DNA of 64,000 nucleotides from Allantophomopsis cytisporea (lineage: Eukaryota; Ascomycota; Leotiomycetes; Phacidiales; Phacidiaceae). The DNA lies in contig CP103036.1 in the NCBI GenBank assembly GCA_024752435.1, forward strand, positions 1,550,001 through 1,614,000. Direction: 5' to 3'. A program made the position numbers and the translations under genes. Below are positions 1 to 11,309 of this stretch, in pieces (within the stretch, counting starts at the first letter, position 1; the number at the start of each line of letters is the position of its first letter). The notes below the pieces were generated by a model, which was not told the DNA's origin, searched no databases, and saw nothing but the letters and a program-made list of their open reading frames with translations.

Positions 1-43
1 AGGGCTCCGTTTCCTACATTACCTTCTTTACTGATATTACAAG

Positions 44-1579
44 AATCCACAAAATTGGTCACTTGGCAAGAAGTCCTTTATAACTTTCTTGATTTGTCTT
101 TTGACTATCAGTATATACATTGGTTCAGCCATCTACACGGCAGGTCAAGCGGACATCATGAAGAAGTTCAATGTGTCCCAAACGGTTGCGACATTGGGAC
201 TTACTTTGTTCATTCTTGGATATGCGATAGGTAGTTCAGCATCACTTTATATGATATATAGTATTGGATATCTAATAAGACAATCAACCTAGGTCCCATG
301 TTCCTTGCACCATTTGCAGAAATTCCTGCATTCGGTCGAAAGCCAGTTTACTTAATCACTCTCCTTATTTTCTTTGTCTTCAATTTTGCCGTTCTATATG
401 CGTTAGTCATACTTATTCTACATAAAAAGAATTCTTCTAATGTTATCTCAGCAAGAACCTTGCTACATTATTGGCTTTCCGATTTCTAACGGTGAGTCTA
501 TACGTCAACCTCTTATCAGTGAGCTCATTGCTGACAATATATAGGGCTTTATCGGCTCACCAGTTCTGGCCACGGGAGGAGCGTCACTTGCGGATCTATG
601 GTCTCGAAAGAAGGTAGCATACGCCATCGGTATCTGGGGAGTATCAGCGGTATGTGGGCCCGTATTAGGACCGCTCGTTGGCGGTTTCGCCACTGAAAAC
701 AAAGGTTGGACATGGACGATCTGGGAGATGATTTGGCTCTCAGGTGGCTGTTTTGTCATATTGTGCTTCACCCTACCCGAGACAGGTGCCAACGCAATCT
801 TATACAAACGCGCTGAAAGACTCCGAAAGCTTACTGGAAACCTAAACCTCAAGAGTGAGGCCCATCTAGCTATGGAACATATGACCTTTAAGGATGTCGC
901 GACCGCCAATTTCTATCGACCTTTCCAGCTTTGCTTTTCGCAGCCTATACTTCTCGTCACCAATGCATACCTCGGCCTCATTTATGCTTTGCTCTTCACT
1001 TGGTTCGAGGCTTTCCCCATTGTTTTTACAAATATCTATGGTTTTGACCTTGGACAGAATGGCCTTGCATATCTAGGTATCCTTGTTGGTGCGATCCTTA
1101 TCATGGTACCATATTGCATCTGGCTATACTACATTCAAGAGCCTCAATTTGACGATGAGGGAAATATCGCGCCAGAAGATCGGCTTCCTCCAGCTGTTAT
1201 TGGATCAATCTTCATACCTGTGTGTCTTTTCATGTTTGGATGGTCGAGCAGAGCCTCTGTCCCTTGGATTGTTCCCATCGTCGGTGCTTCTATGTTTCCC
1301 ATGGGCGCAGTTCTACTTTTCAACGCTGTACTCAATTATCAGGCCGATGCTTATCCAATTTACGTTGGCTCAGTACTTGCAGGAAATGATCTCATTCGTT
1401 GCTCCGCTGGAGCTGTATTTCCACTCTTTGCGGGTCATATGTTTCGAGTGATGGGTATCGACTGGGCATGCACAATGCTTGGCTTCATCTCTACTGTTTT
1501 CATCCCTATACCGATTCTTCTTCATAAATATGGTAAGAGAATTCGCTTGGCAAGCCATTATGCAAGACATGATATTTGA
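44..1579 (+). CDS. MFS transporter, DHA1 drug:H+ antiporter type (5' partial)
   Basis: Plasma-membrane major facilitator likely exporting small toxic compounds by proton antiport. Exons read as 44-230, 293-401, 452-491 and 545-1579; all three complete introns (62, 50 and 53 nt) are GT..AG and join in frame. The first exon lies outside the window: a stop precedes 35 and an acceptor AG sits at 42-43. The joined protein shows NPQNWS just before the first membrane helix, as in DHA1 proteins, then the loop 2-3 signature PFAEIPAFGRKPVYL (motif A) and GFIGSPVLATGGASLADLW in helix 4-5. About 456 residues are visible, which covers nearly the whole 12-helix family. The C terminus is short and cytosolic. 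The substrate cannot be told from sequence; relatives include fluconazole, benomyl and cycloheximide resistance transporters. No cluster partner is adjacent. Confidence is high for the family and moderate for the exact exon ends. Confidence 0.9.
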
Positions 1580-3066
1580 CTGGTTGTCTAAGCACATCAT
1601 CACGATCAGGCGTTGGGCTTCTATAGTATATAGACTCCTTGTTAGAAGGGGTAAAAAGGTCTTGACAAATTTGTAAAGGATGGACTAGATCTTCGGAACG
1701 AATTTCCATAACTATATGCACTTTCGCGTTTAAAGATTTTATGGAGACCCTGAGCAAGACATAACTCAAAAGTATTTGCCGAACACCCTGAACACCCAAA
1801 ACTCGTGATAAAATCAAAGGTTTGAGTCTGAAAATGTTCTAATCTCAGAATCACACCTGTTATAGACGTCGGGAGACTTAGGAATGTCTGAGATCTCAGC
1901 TGTTTACCAATACTGGTGTTTCAGCAATAACAGCAGGATGTGGAGGATTTATTTTCATATATGTAAGGTTAACACTAGTCGCATCAAAAGTTGAGAATTT
2001 CGTGAAGCCCTGCCTTGTAAGTTATCTTGTCCTATCTGTGATATAAATCTAATTAACCTACTCTAGCAAACTCTCCCATCACCGATCTTTCAATGGTAAC
2101 CAGTGCATCTGAATACAATGATAAATTAACTTTCAATTCTGCACTTGTACAAGTAAATTAGTCCTTCAATCTTTTCCCTCTAGCCTTGTCGCTCAGTATG
2201 CTGCATGATGTTAGTCAGGTGGAGGAAGATGACCAGTCGGCCACAGCCAACTTCGAAGGACACGGACATAGCAAGTGATCTGCAATCGATGATATTGGCA
2301 ACAACACTCCGAAACGAATGCGAATCATTGAGAGTAATCAGAGTGAAGCCACAGAAGATATCGGACAACCACCTGTTGCAGAACATTTTCACTTGGATAT
2401 AGCTATTTAGCATCTTCTATTCTTGACTTTGTTTGGCTTGAAGAAACAGGATTTACGGGTTGTTTTGTCGTTGAATGCTGTGCCGGTTTTTGGTCTCGGG
2501 CTTGTAGGTGTTAGCAAACCAATAACGATATTGAGGCTTCGAAACATACCTTTACATCTGTCGCCAAGCAAGAAATTGTGATAGCTGCGGCTGTCACATT
2601 TTTCTGTTGACGTTAGCATGGAGAAACAAATATCTGTCAAGTTACATTTACCTTCTTGCTGGGGATTTTGTCTCTTTTTCTCGGCGGATTCGCGCGTGAA
2701 GGACGTCGAGATTCCGCAGGTTGCGTATTAGATGTTTGGCGTGAGAGTTATGTTGTAGCGCGGAGAAGAGGGAAAATCGGTGCGGACTTGAAACATAAGT
2801 GATGATGGGATATAAGCCCAAAGGTCCGCAATATGAAAGCGCGTAATTGCAATGCGCACACTTGCTCAATACTTGTAATAAAAACAACTCCCTTCAATCA
2901 CATTCAAACCAAACCACTCACTTCAAACAAGTTGTACCATTGCCATCGTTTCACAAACACCTTGTCATATGACCAAATTTTACGTATCACCACTTCATTA
3001 ATCATCAAATTTTACAAGCAGATCATATTTCAATTTCGACGGAGGTCGTATCGCCTGTGATCGACA
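1580..3066. other. Intergenic, AT-leaning, with coding debris
   Basis: No intact gene. The stretch 2198-2410 reads like the end of a decayed gene and is listed separately. The remainder, including the last 400 bases before 3067, shows no readable frame or family motif. Confidence 0.6.
2198..2410 (+). pseudogene. Coding relic with an in-frame TGA, family unknown
   Basis: Starting at the ATG at 2198, one frame runs through 70 codons to a TAG at 2408-2410, interrupted only by a TGA at 2276-2278. Composition on both sides of the TGA is protein-like: acidic and polar, with EEDDQSATANFEGHGHS before it and a basic PKRMRII patch after it that could be a nuclear signal. A CGA-to-TGA change would explain the stop and fits the other C-to-T lesions nearby. 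I do not recognise the family. It could be an unrelated chance frame; length is too short to decide. Confidence 0.3.
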
Positions 3067-4335
3067 ATGTCGAACAATAACGCGGAGTTGACTTCCGAAC
3101 AGAATCAGGCCCATATGGATACGACTCGCAATTCGAACAAGGGAGATGCAACCATCACCAACCAAGCAAATGGGGCTGAGGACCTTAAAGGCAAAGTAGA
3201 AGACCAACAAGCTCTAACGGCTTCAGATGCTTCTTCTCATCAAGTCGGTGAGGTTTTTACCAAACGATCTCGACAGCCTGCAGTCGAATCTGTAGCTCGA
3301 TCCAAAAGAGAAAGTTGGGCGAGTACTTTGGAATACAGAGCTCGGCAAGCAATACGATTCTAAACGATATGAAAGACTGGGTTCACAACACGCTTCTCTC
3401 AACCCATGAGTTGATAGACTACCTTAGAAGTCTTATGCACGCACGAGAGACCAAGGAGAGACATATATAGCAATGGAATACTGTAGAGTCTTGCCTTAAG
3501 TACATCGAGAAGACTAAGCAAGAGAAAGTAGACAGCTTACAAGAGAAGCTAGGAAAGGCGATCTGCAAAGCAATAGACCTGTTGGCTACGGAAAATGAGT
3601 TTTTCCATGGTGGTGGGGTCGATGGTGAAGAAATCAGACTCGGGAAAACATTCTAGGCTATGCTATTGATCCTTTATGGTGACATACGTGCCAAGTCAAC
3701 ATCTGGTTCGAACATGGTAGTGGTTCCAAAGTCCCTTCTACACACTTGGAATCATTCACTCAACGACGAGCTCGGGATCGGCTTCAAGGTCCATGTTATT
3801 GAGAATGTCAAGGATGGGAAGATGTATCTCGAAAGAGAATCGAGGATCTAAAAACGTCTCCTTGATCTCATATGAAATGTGCTGGCACATGAAGTTCACA
3901 CGCAACATGGATAAAGTTGTCGACCGCCTAATTTGCGATGAGGGTCACCTGGTTCGCAATGCGCACAAGGGCATCAATAGGACGGAGTTTCTGAAAGCCT
4001 TGAACCCTAAGGTCAAGTGGATCTTTACAGCAACCTTGACACTATTGTCAATTCTAGATTTTGAAGGTTATCTGTCCATGCTCGGATCCAAATGGAACGT
4101 TTCAGAGGATCTCAATCTCGTCTCGAATTACCGTGCAAAGGATTATGCCGAGTTCATGGTCAAGAGAGGAGAATTATCCAGTATGCCCGAAAACATCTCG
4201 AACGATGATGACATCGATGATGACTACCAACGGGATGAGGATCGTCATCCTATGAAGGATTCCAAGACCAAAGCAAACTTTGTCAGAGGTTCCCGATCGG
4301 ACAACTTCTCAATCGTAATCGAGCCAGTATAATCA
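3067..4335 (+). pseudogene. SNF2-type helicase relic (N-terminal ATPase half)
   Basis: A decayed gene in at least three frame pieces. 3067-3363 opens with an ATG and a polar N-terminal region. 3363-3850 is in another frame and holds a degenerate Walker A (LGKTF) followed by VVVPKSLLHTWNHSL, typical of SNF2 motifs I-Ia. 3793-4335 is in a third frame with LICDEGHLVRN (DEGH in place of DEAH, motif II) and KVKWIFTATLT (motif III, usually TATP). The middle piece has in-frame TAG codons at 3468 and 3654; the latter directly follows LGKTF where the family normally has Gln, so a CAG-to-TAG change is likely. Motifs IV-VI of the second RecA-like lobe are not visible, so the gene is also truncated. It is clearly non-functional as a helicase. 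The parent gene was probably an accessory SNF2 protein of the kind often found in repeat-rich fungal regions (inference). Confidence 0.75.
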
Positions 4336-5459
4336 ACAACGATACAGTATCTGACAACATGCAAAACCAAGGACCAGATTAGCGTTGAAAGACGACTATA
4401 AGAGGCAAAGCACCATTCGATGATAACCCCTTCGATCTATACCATCCTCGAAATGAAAATAACCAGCGCGCCTGCACTACAGAGGCCTTTTCATATTGAG
4501 TTACGCTACATGTAGAGTCGGGCAACAAAGACCTAGTGGAATCCTGTATGAAAATCATCTTCAAGCAGTTGGTGTTCTCACACAAACGTGAGTCCGTGGT
4601 GACGGATGAGATAGGTATTGACAGGGAGATTGGGACGGGTACCGCACGTATTGAGGAATTTACAAAAAATCAAAAAGATTTTATATAAAATAATTTCGAT
4701 TCTACTACTACAAAATCAAAATGATTTAAAAATTGTAGTATACAATAATTTTGAATTTGCTACTATAAATATAAGAGCGAGCGTTTACCAGGACTTCCTT
4801 TTTTATAGGTACACTCATATAATGGTCTGTGCACTACGCTAATCCGCTTTCAAAAGCCGTTATCGAGTGCAACAGACTACCGATGCGCCCTACCAATTTG
4901 TTTAGCTAAGCAGAGTTCAATGCAGCCTCAAGATCGTTCACGCGCCCTCTACGTACTGTGTACACCAACTTAGTATCATTTCCACGACCACTATCAATAT
5001 CCTACCTTGCTTCATTTTTAACGCTCAACTTCGATTACATAGATTGCAACAGAACTGCTCCCTCAGTGCTTTGTATGCGGTGGTTAGGTTCATGAGCTTC
5101 TTGTCTCGCAGAACAACCCCCATATAGTCTGTGTGGTAGCTGGTTCCTAGCGATCGTGTGTTGCATTCGCTCACGTCCATTGTCGCAGACAATTCCGCGC
5201 TTGATTACAACAGAACTGCTCCTTCGGCGCTTTGTATGCGGTGGTTAAGTTCAAGAGCTTTTCGTCTCGCAGAACAACCCCATACAGTCTGTGTGGTGGC
5301 CGGTTCCTAGCAGTCCTGCGTCTAGAACTACTTTATGATCTTCAGAGTCAAGGCTGCTCTATAGCCTGGGAGGGCGGGATACCACACATATAGTGTGGGG
5401 CATTATTCGTTTCCGAACCTGTTGCCATTACGGTCACTGCTAACTACCCCTAGATTATC
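4336..5459. other. Intergenic with AT-rich patch and diverged tandem duplication
   Basis: Downstream of the helicase relic. 4660-4775 is very AT-rich and contains repeated short CAAAATGATTT-like words; it could be a remnant of a transposable element but no termini are clear. 5042-5311 holds two diverged copies of a 110-bp unit, listed separately. No gene is supported. Confidence 0.6.
5042..5311. repeat. Two ~110-bp direct repeats differing mainly by transitions
   Basis: Copy 1 is 5042-5151 and copy 2 is 5203-5311, separated by 51 bases. Both run from GATTRCAACAGAACTGCTCC to GGTTCCTAGC. Aligned by eye they differ at about 10 transitions, one transversion and one single-base gap. Such a strong excess of transitions in a duplicated fungal sequence resembles repeat-induced point mutation, although changes occur in both directions between the copies. 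Confidence 0.75.
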
Positions 5460-6983
5460 ATGTCGATTCCAATTCAACAACTCGGGATTCGAAACTTTCT
5501 CCAGGAACGAATAGTTGCGGAATGGCGTGACGATGGAGGAGCAGTTTCTACCTTGGGCTCGTGTTTACGTACGAACCGGCAGAAGCCCGAATTCTTTATG
5601 AGAGTAGGCTATGATACAGATGGGCGTGTTCATATACACTTTTCACTCATAGCAACGGTCAAGGCTGCTGGCAAAACCCATGCGAGAGAGATATTGCTGG
5701 TTCTTCCGACCAATGTACTTTGCAAAGATCCTGACTTCAACAGTGCTTCGGAGCCTCTTGAGACACCAGAGCTTCATAATTCATCCTTCCTCGACCCCGC
5801 TACACTTCACGAAGCTGGTATCAGCGATTCTGAAAAATTCATTCGCGTGCGCTTCAATCTTGTAGCCCGCGGCTTCGTTGTCATGAAGAAATCGACGTCG
5901 GAAATTATTAAACCTACCACAACGACCTCCAGTGATTTGATGCTCGGTCTTAAGTCGTTGTCTCGTGTCCTACACTTTCAAGTGTATATGAGGCCTGGCT
6001 ACGCAAGTGCTGGCCTGAGAAAACTCCACGAGCTTTTGAGTATGGAAAACACTAGTTTGCATCATACCAGCATGGTAGATATGTATGTTAGACAGTGTGC
6101 TATGTTGTTGGATTGGGACAAGTTTGAGCCCAGATTGAGACGGGATCTACGGCCACCACCATACAATAAGGAATTATTGAGGATATCAGCGACAGTACAA
6201 GTTCCTCAATCGCCACCAGATGTACTGGGAAAAGAAAAATCACCGTGTTCGCTTGTTGAGATTGCGGAAACTCCAACGAGAATTTTGTTTGGGGAGAACG
6301 CTATCTCCCCAAGTCCCACGTCAGAAATGCATGGCATTTTCTCCGATATGGATGGCAATTCAGCGAGCATCGAAGTAGATGTGCAGAATATCCAAAGGGA
6401 CTTCGGAGAGAATCACACAGCGGATTCCTGGGATCATGTCGACTCAGATGAGGAACAGTATGCAATTCTTAATGCTCGAGAACTCAGCCGAGAACTCAGC
6501 CAGGGCCTTGTCCAACCAGTGCCAACTGCCTTGGTCTCGAAGGCTCTCCTATCGGAATTCTTGGAATGGATGAAAGGAGCGATGACCATCAACCGCAATA
6601 TTCATAAACAACGGCGTCTAGGTGCGGAGCTATTGGCACTCGGTAGACATGCCCGCACATCTAACATTATAGCATTCAACGCAACCAAAGTACGGTGCTC
6701 GACGATATTATTCTATGATCCAGAAGACTCCGATAGTTCCGCTAAGCTGTGGAATGAGGCAAACCAAGGGCTTTTCTCAGATCTTGGAGAAATCATTCGC
6801 TGGGCCAATGAGCTTCACTGCTGCGCTGAGATGTGTTCGCCAGACATTAGCTGTGAGTTTGTGAAGCTAGGTATCGCTGCTCGTGCTGTTGCACTCCAAT
6901 CAGAACACAAGAAGGATACATCGAAGTATGAGCAGCAACGAGCTGTGTGCGTTACGCTTTTACTTTTTAAGTTCAGTGGATAA
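5460..6983 (+). CDS. Hypothetical protein, 507 aa, unknown family
   Basis: A single uninterrupted frame with normal fungal codon use and an ATG in the context ATCATGTC. I recognise no domain. The N-terminal 220 residues look folded, with alternating strands (for example FFMRVGYDTDGRVHIHFSLI and REILLVLPTNV). Residues about 250-345 are Pro/Ser/acid-rich and probably disordered. The C-terminal 150 residues look helical (FLEWMKGAMTINRNIHKQ, LGEIIRWANELHCCAEMC). There is no signal peptide or membrane segment, so a cytosolic or nuclear protein is likely. It lies directly after a decayed SNF2 relic and a RIP-like repeat, so it may belong to an accessory, lineage-restricted island. The frame has no in-frame stops or shifts, in contrast to its neighbours, suggesting selection or recent arrival. 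Function is not assigned. Confidence 0.7.
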   Translation: MSIPIQQLGIRNFLQERIVAEWRDDGGAVSTLGSCLRTNRQKPEFFMRVGYDTDGRVHIHFSLIATVKAAGKTHAREILLVLPTNVLCKDPDFNSASEPLETPELHNSSFLDPATLHEAGISDSEKFIRVRFNLVARGFVVMKKSTSEIIKPTTTTSSDLMLGLKSLSRVLHFQVYMRPGYASAGLRKLHELLSMENTSLHHTSMVDMYVRQCAMLLDWDKFEPRLRRDLRPPPYNKELLRISATVQVPQSPPDVLGKEKSPCSLVEIAETPTRILFGENAISPSPTSEMHGIFSDMDGNSASIEVDVQNIQRDFGENHTADSWDHVDSDEEQYAILNARELSRELSQGLVQPVPTALVSKALLSEFLEWMKGAMTINRNIHKQRRLGAELLALGRHARTSNIIAFNATKVRCSTILFYDPEDSDSSAKLWNEANQGLFSDLGEIIRWANELHCCAEMCSPDISCEFVKLGIAARAVALQSEHKKDTSKYEQQRAVCVTLLLFKFSG

Positions 6984-7497
6984 ATGCAAACGTGAGGAGT
7001 GTAGGTAGAAGATCTTTATTGAATGAAGATCATGTATCTATGTGACTACATTTTATATAGTTTGTACTTAGCTAGAAATATGCAATGGCTTCTGAAGAAT
7101 ACTCAAATCAGAACGAAGTTATTAATCAAATTTGATATAAATCTGTGAGGCCCGGGAGCTGGGAAGTAGAAGACCACTACCGAGAATCGGGCAATAATTA
7201 CGGCTAGGTACTACTACCAAAGATACCATTACAATAGCTGCTACCGATATGGTCACTGCTTACCATCAGTGGATAAACACATAGAGTTGTATATGATGTG
7301 AAGTGTCGTAAGCTTCGAGGATCATATCCGAACTTCCCTCCATCTCAGAGACAAAAGAAATTGCCTGTCCGCTCAATTTGACCACATTCACATTGCCTTG
7401 ATCTTCGAGCAAGCCTACCGCTGTGCCGTGATCCTAAGAGGCTCACAGTCCGAAGATTCACTGTGCACATACGGCTGCACATCTCATACTTTCTATT
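6984..7497. other. Intergenic; probable promoter/5' leader of the Zn2Cys6 gene
   Basis: 514 bases between two plus-strand genes. I see no further gene. It presumably carries the 3' end of the upstream gene and the promoter of the regulator. Confidence 0.6.
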
Positions 7498-10032
7498 ATG
7501 GACCAACACTGCACAAATACGAAGCCGAGCGGCTCATGTAATCCATGCCGTCGGCGAAAGTTGAAATGCGACAGGGTCGAGAAGGGATGCAGTACCTGTG
7601 TAAAGGCCGATATCCCATGTCTCTATCCTATTGCTCACGAAACGAGAAAGCGGAAGAGAGGCCCCTATGCTAAGAATAAGACGCAGCGTGAGAAGGAATT
7701 GGAACATGCTTTGAAGGCCATGGAAGCCAAATGCGACCAACTCGCCGAACAACTCCAGAAACAGGAGCAGGGCCACACTGCCCCAAGAACCGAAGCAAGT
7801 GCTTCTGGCTACGAATCCAATACTCCTTCGAGGAGAGCAACCCCAATCACAGAAGAGCATGAGAAGAGCCAATCGATGGCAAGTCAAGAAACGACTGTGA
7901 GACTAAGTTCTGCCAGATCAGAATCTGCTTCTAACACACCACATTTCCCAAGATCGCGCTCAAGGGACAACTTGACTAATGATCCTGCAGCAACGCTCAG
8001 GGAAACTCGTCCTGGAGACAGATTCTGGTCAAATTTTTCAAATGATGTAAGGGTGTTATTCCAAATTTATGGTCGTACTATCTGTTGACTTGTCCTTAGC
8101 AGATTAATGGGCTGAGAGATGACAATTCCCACCCGAGTGCTTCTAGAATGCCATCACGTCTTCTCACAGGATTCTCAACTCCTATAAACCATCATGGCAT
8201 TGGTTTCGGTCCGGAAGTGGCTTTAACTGATTTGGAATCTCTTCATCCTCCCAAAAGCCATGTCTTAGATTACTGGAACATCTATACAACTCAGTTTGAC
8301 CCGATGCTTCGCATCTTGCACATTCCATCGTTTACGAAGAGTCTACTTACAGCTAGAGATAACAGGCAGCATCTCGACAAGGGTATGCAGGCTCTAATGT
8401 TCAGTGTGTATTTTGCGGCTGTCACATGTTCGGCGGCTGCAGACGTTGAAACGCAGTTTGGAAAGAGTAAACGGACGCTTTTGCAGCATTATAAATACGC
8501 AACGGAGAGTGCTCTGATATATGCCGGGTTCTTCACTTCGAGAAACCTTATGACACTTCAGGCGTTGACTATTTATATGGTATGTTTTGACCAACCAAGC
8601 CCTCTCAACAGCTTTAAGTCCTAAAAACTATGATAGCTCTGTATTCGAAACTATGCCGATGGTGATATGCTATGGACATTGGTGGGAATAGCGGTTCGAG
8701 TAGCCCAGTTAATGGATCTGCCATGGGATGGCACTAGGTTCAAGTTGCCGCCTCTAGAGATCGAACTTCGTCGCCGGCTTTGGTGGACCATTCGAAGATT
8801 AGAATCAAGAAGTGCAGAGGAAAATGGGTTCCAACCGGCTAGTCCGACCTACCTTTCAGACACCAAGTTTCCACTCAATATCAATGATCAAGATATGGAT
8901 GCAGAATCCACAGAGCTCCCTATCCCTCGCGATGGCTTCACGGACATGATCTTTTCTTTGATTGGTTTTGAATTGATCAGCTTGATTTCGAAGATTAATC
9001 GAGTTAATTCAGGTTCGGAAGATGGTGCTGAAAGTGAGCAAGCAGAAATCTTGCAGCGGAAACTCATGTTGGCGGAGCAATGCGAAGCCAAGCTCCAGTC
9101 TACATATATCCAACATTGCTCCAGCTCTCGTCCCTTTGACTGGATGGTGATAAAGTTCACAAGTTTGATGATGGTGAGTCTTAAGTTCTCCTTAATTTTT
9201 AGTGGAAATATATTAACATTGTCAGACCAAAGTCCGACTGCTCATCTATCATCCCTTTGGCCGTCCGATGAGTAGACCTCTCGATCCGCAGATCAGAGAA
9301 ATGACATTCTCATTATGCATCAGAATACTAGAGCTTTCCCATGAGATGAAGAGGGAAGCCAAAGTCAACAAGTGGGCTTGGTTCTTTCACAACTTTGTGC
9401 AATGGCACGCTTTGGCCTTTGTTTTGAGCGAGCTAAGTCATCGGACCGAGAACCCAGATGTTGAGAGAGCATGTACAGTCTTGAACCAAATCCTCAAAGA
9501 CTGGAGAACAACACACGTTGATCAAAAGCATAGTGCGCTATGGCATTCGATGAATAAGCTTATTGTCCAAGCACGGGAAATGCGAGGGGCTGACTTGAAC
9601 TCCCAATTTCCACAGTCGAACCAAGTCCCTCTTCTATTATCATCTTACGATAAGAATCCACATAATGATCAGCTCACGTCTAATACTTCTCCGATCTCCG
9701 GCGGAAATCACAACACACAGTTGAAATCTGCGGCGAAACCAATACCAAACACATCATTTGCCACGACAGTAGGCACTCTTGACATGACGTTCGATACTGA
9801 GAATGCTACAGGAAGTGTTCCACCACAGATAGGTGTCTATGGTGACGAGTTTGCGATGGCGATCCCAACACTTAACAACCTTGGAGACCCAAGCGGAACG
9901 AGGATGGCTACTGAGCTGCAAGATCTAAATAACTTCAACCTTATGGATTTTTCATTTGATGGCCTGAGCACACAAGAATGGATTGATATTGCAGGGAACT
10001 CCAATTGGGACTTTGAGAGCCTCCTGATGTAA
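7498..10032 (+). CDS. Zn(II)2Cys6 transcription factor with fungal regulatory middle domain
   Basis: Nuclear DNA-binding regulator of about 790 residues. Exons are 7498-8046, 8100-8579, 8637-9173 and 9226-10032; the introns are 53, 57 and 52 nt, GT..AG, and all joins are in frame (the first acceptor could also be three bases later). The binuclear cluster is complete: Cys14, 17, 24, 31, 34 and 41 (C-x2-C-x6-C-x6-C-x2-C-x6-C), followed by a basic linker RKRKRGPY and a coiled coil near 74-95 suited to dimerisation. The central part (LRILHIPSFTKSL; later ELRRRLWWTIRRLE) matches the fungal-specific transcription factor domain. The C-terminal about 130 residues are Asn/Ser/Asp-rich and end in acidic-hydrophobic stretches, a likely activation region. 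Target genes are unknown. The nearest neighbours are an orphan 507-aa gene upstream and prephenate dehydratase downstream. Confidence 0.92.
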
Positions 10033-11309
10033 TTTTTGGTATTTTCAATGCGCGGACGGTTGGTATCACTATATTGACAGCTTTTGCCTGGCTGTTTATA
10101 TCTAAAAACTTGCTACACGCTGAAAATGTTTGATGCCTTGATGTCTCGTTTCATCATGTACAAAGTATATAAATGCAAGTTGAAACATCGTTTATCTTAC
10201 ATTCTAAGCGATATTGGGAGTGGAAAGATCGACATGAACAGGCTCCTCCTTCAAGGCTTTCTAGACACGTTCCTGGGGAGCCTAGTACCGGACTCAAACC
10301 TCTGATATGCAATGAAGAACGAGCTACTTCAGACCAACCAATCGGAATATTCACTTGAGGCTCTGCTTACCTACATAAATCCTCCCGTGCGTTGTGGTCG
10401 CTATGTCTCACTTTCGGCGCAACAACACCTCCGTCGCGAAGTGTAACCACCAACTCCGCAATCGATATGGCACACGCAACGACGCTGGATCATGCCTACT
10501 TTTACTTTCTTCTAAAACGCTCTCCAAGTCATTGAATTCTAGATTAGATTGAGGCTGATAGGTGGTAGCGACAGGCTTGAAATTAATACGATATTGGACG
10601 TAGCGAATTCAAACCCTGTAAACCTCCGGAGTTGGTGGTTCTTATGCGCAAGTGCGACGCTGAGTCGTCCTCCGGGATGATTTCCTACAAAAACATCGAT
10701 ATACGGAAATCCTGTATCTTAAAACGTGGGAGGCTCGATGTAAACTTGACCCCTCTACTTTCTGTCAAGGCTGTCACATATGGCTGAAATAAGCCTCGTA
10801 TCTCTTGATATACCCAATTCATTGATTTGGGTAATACTACACGAAGATGACGATAGATGCGGCTAATTCAAGACAGATCCCGATGTTGCCCTTGTCTTCC
10901 GTAATATCACTTTGGCGTGTTTCAAAGCATAGTTTTCTAATAGTGTGTATTTCTCATTTGCCACAGTTTAAGCTATTATCAAAGCTCACTCTATGAATGT
11001 AGCGATGGATTCTCAGATTTGATTTCTCATACGATGCCTCTGCCGGAGTTTCGGGGTTCACGATCAAGCATCCCACACAAGCTTTCTCCATTGACATGCG
11101 GAGTAAAAGTATTTCAAGAATTCCTATCATAAATATTCGTCCACTTCTTCTATCTCCAAGAAAATTAAAATACGCGAATCTCTTGGGTGCTCGGCGATAC
11201 TCCACCATTTCTGCACATCTGATATAGTTTCCCAAAGAATTCCAGAAAGAACCCATCGGAGAAACCAGCGCAAAGAATCTCAAGTCTTGGTCATTATTTC
11301 ATATACACA
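10033..11309. other. Intergenic with an inverted repeat
   Basis: About 1.3 kb between same-strand genes. It contains a perfect 14-bp inverted repeat AACCACCAACTCCG (10445-10458 and, inverted, 10627-10640) with weaker similarity around it. No coding frame is convincing. The last few hundred bases should carry the promoter of the prephenate dehydratase gene. Confidence 0.6.

Noticed and set aside
4660..4775. AT-rich patch as a MITE or LTR remnant
   Set aside because: Repeated short words are present but no terminal inverted repeat or target-site duplication could be identified by eye.
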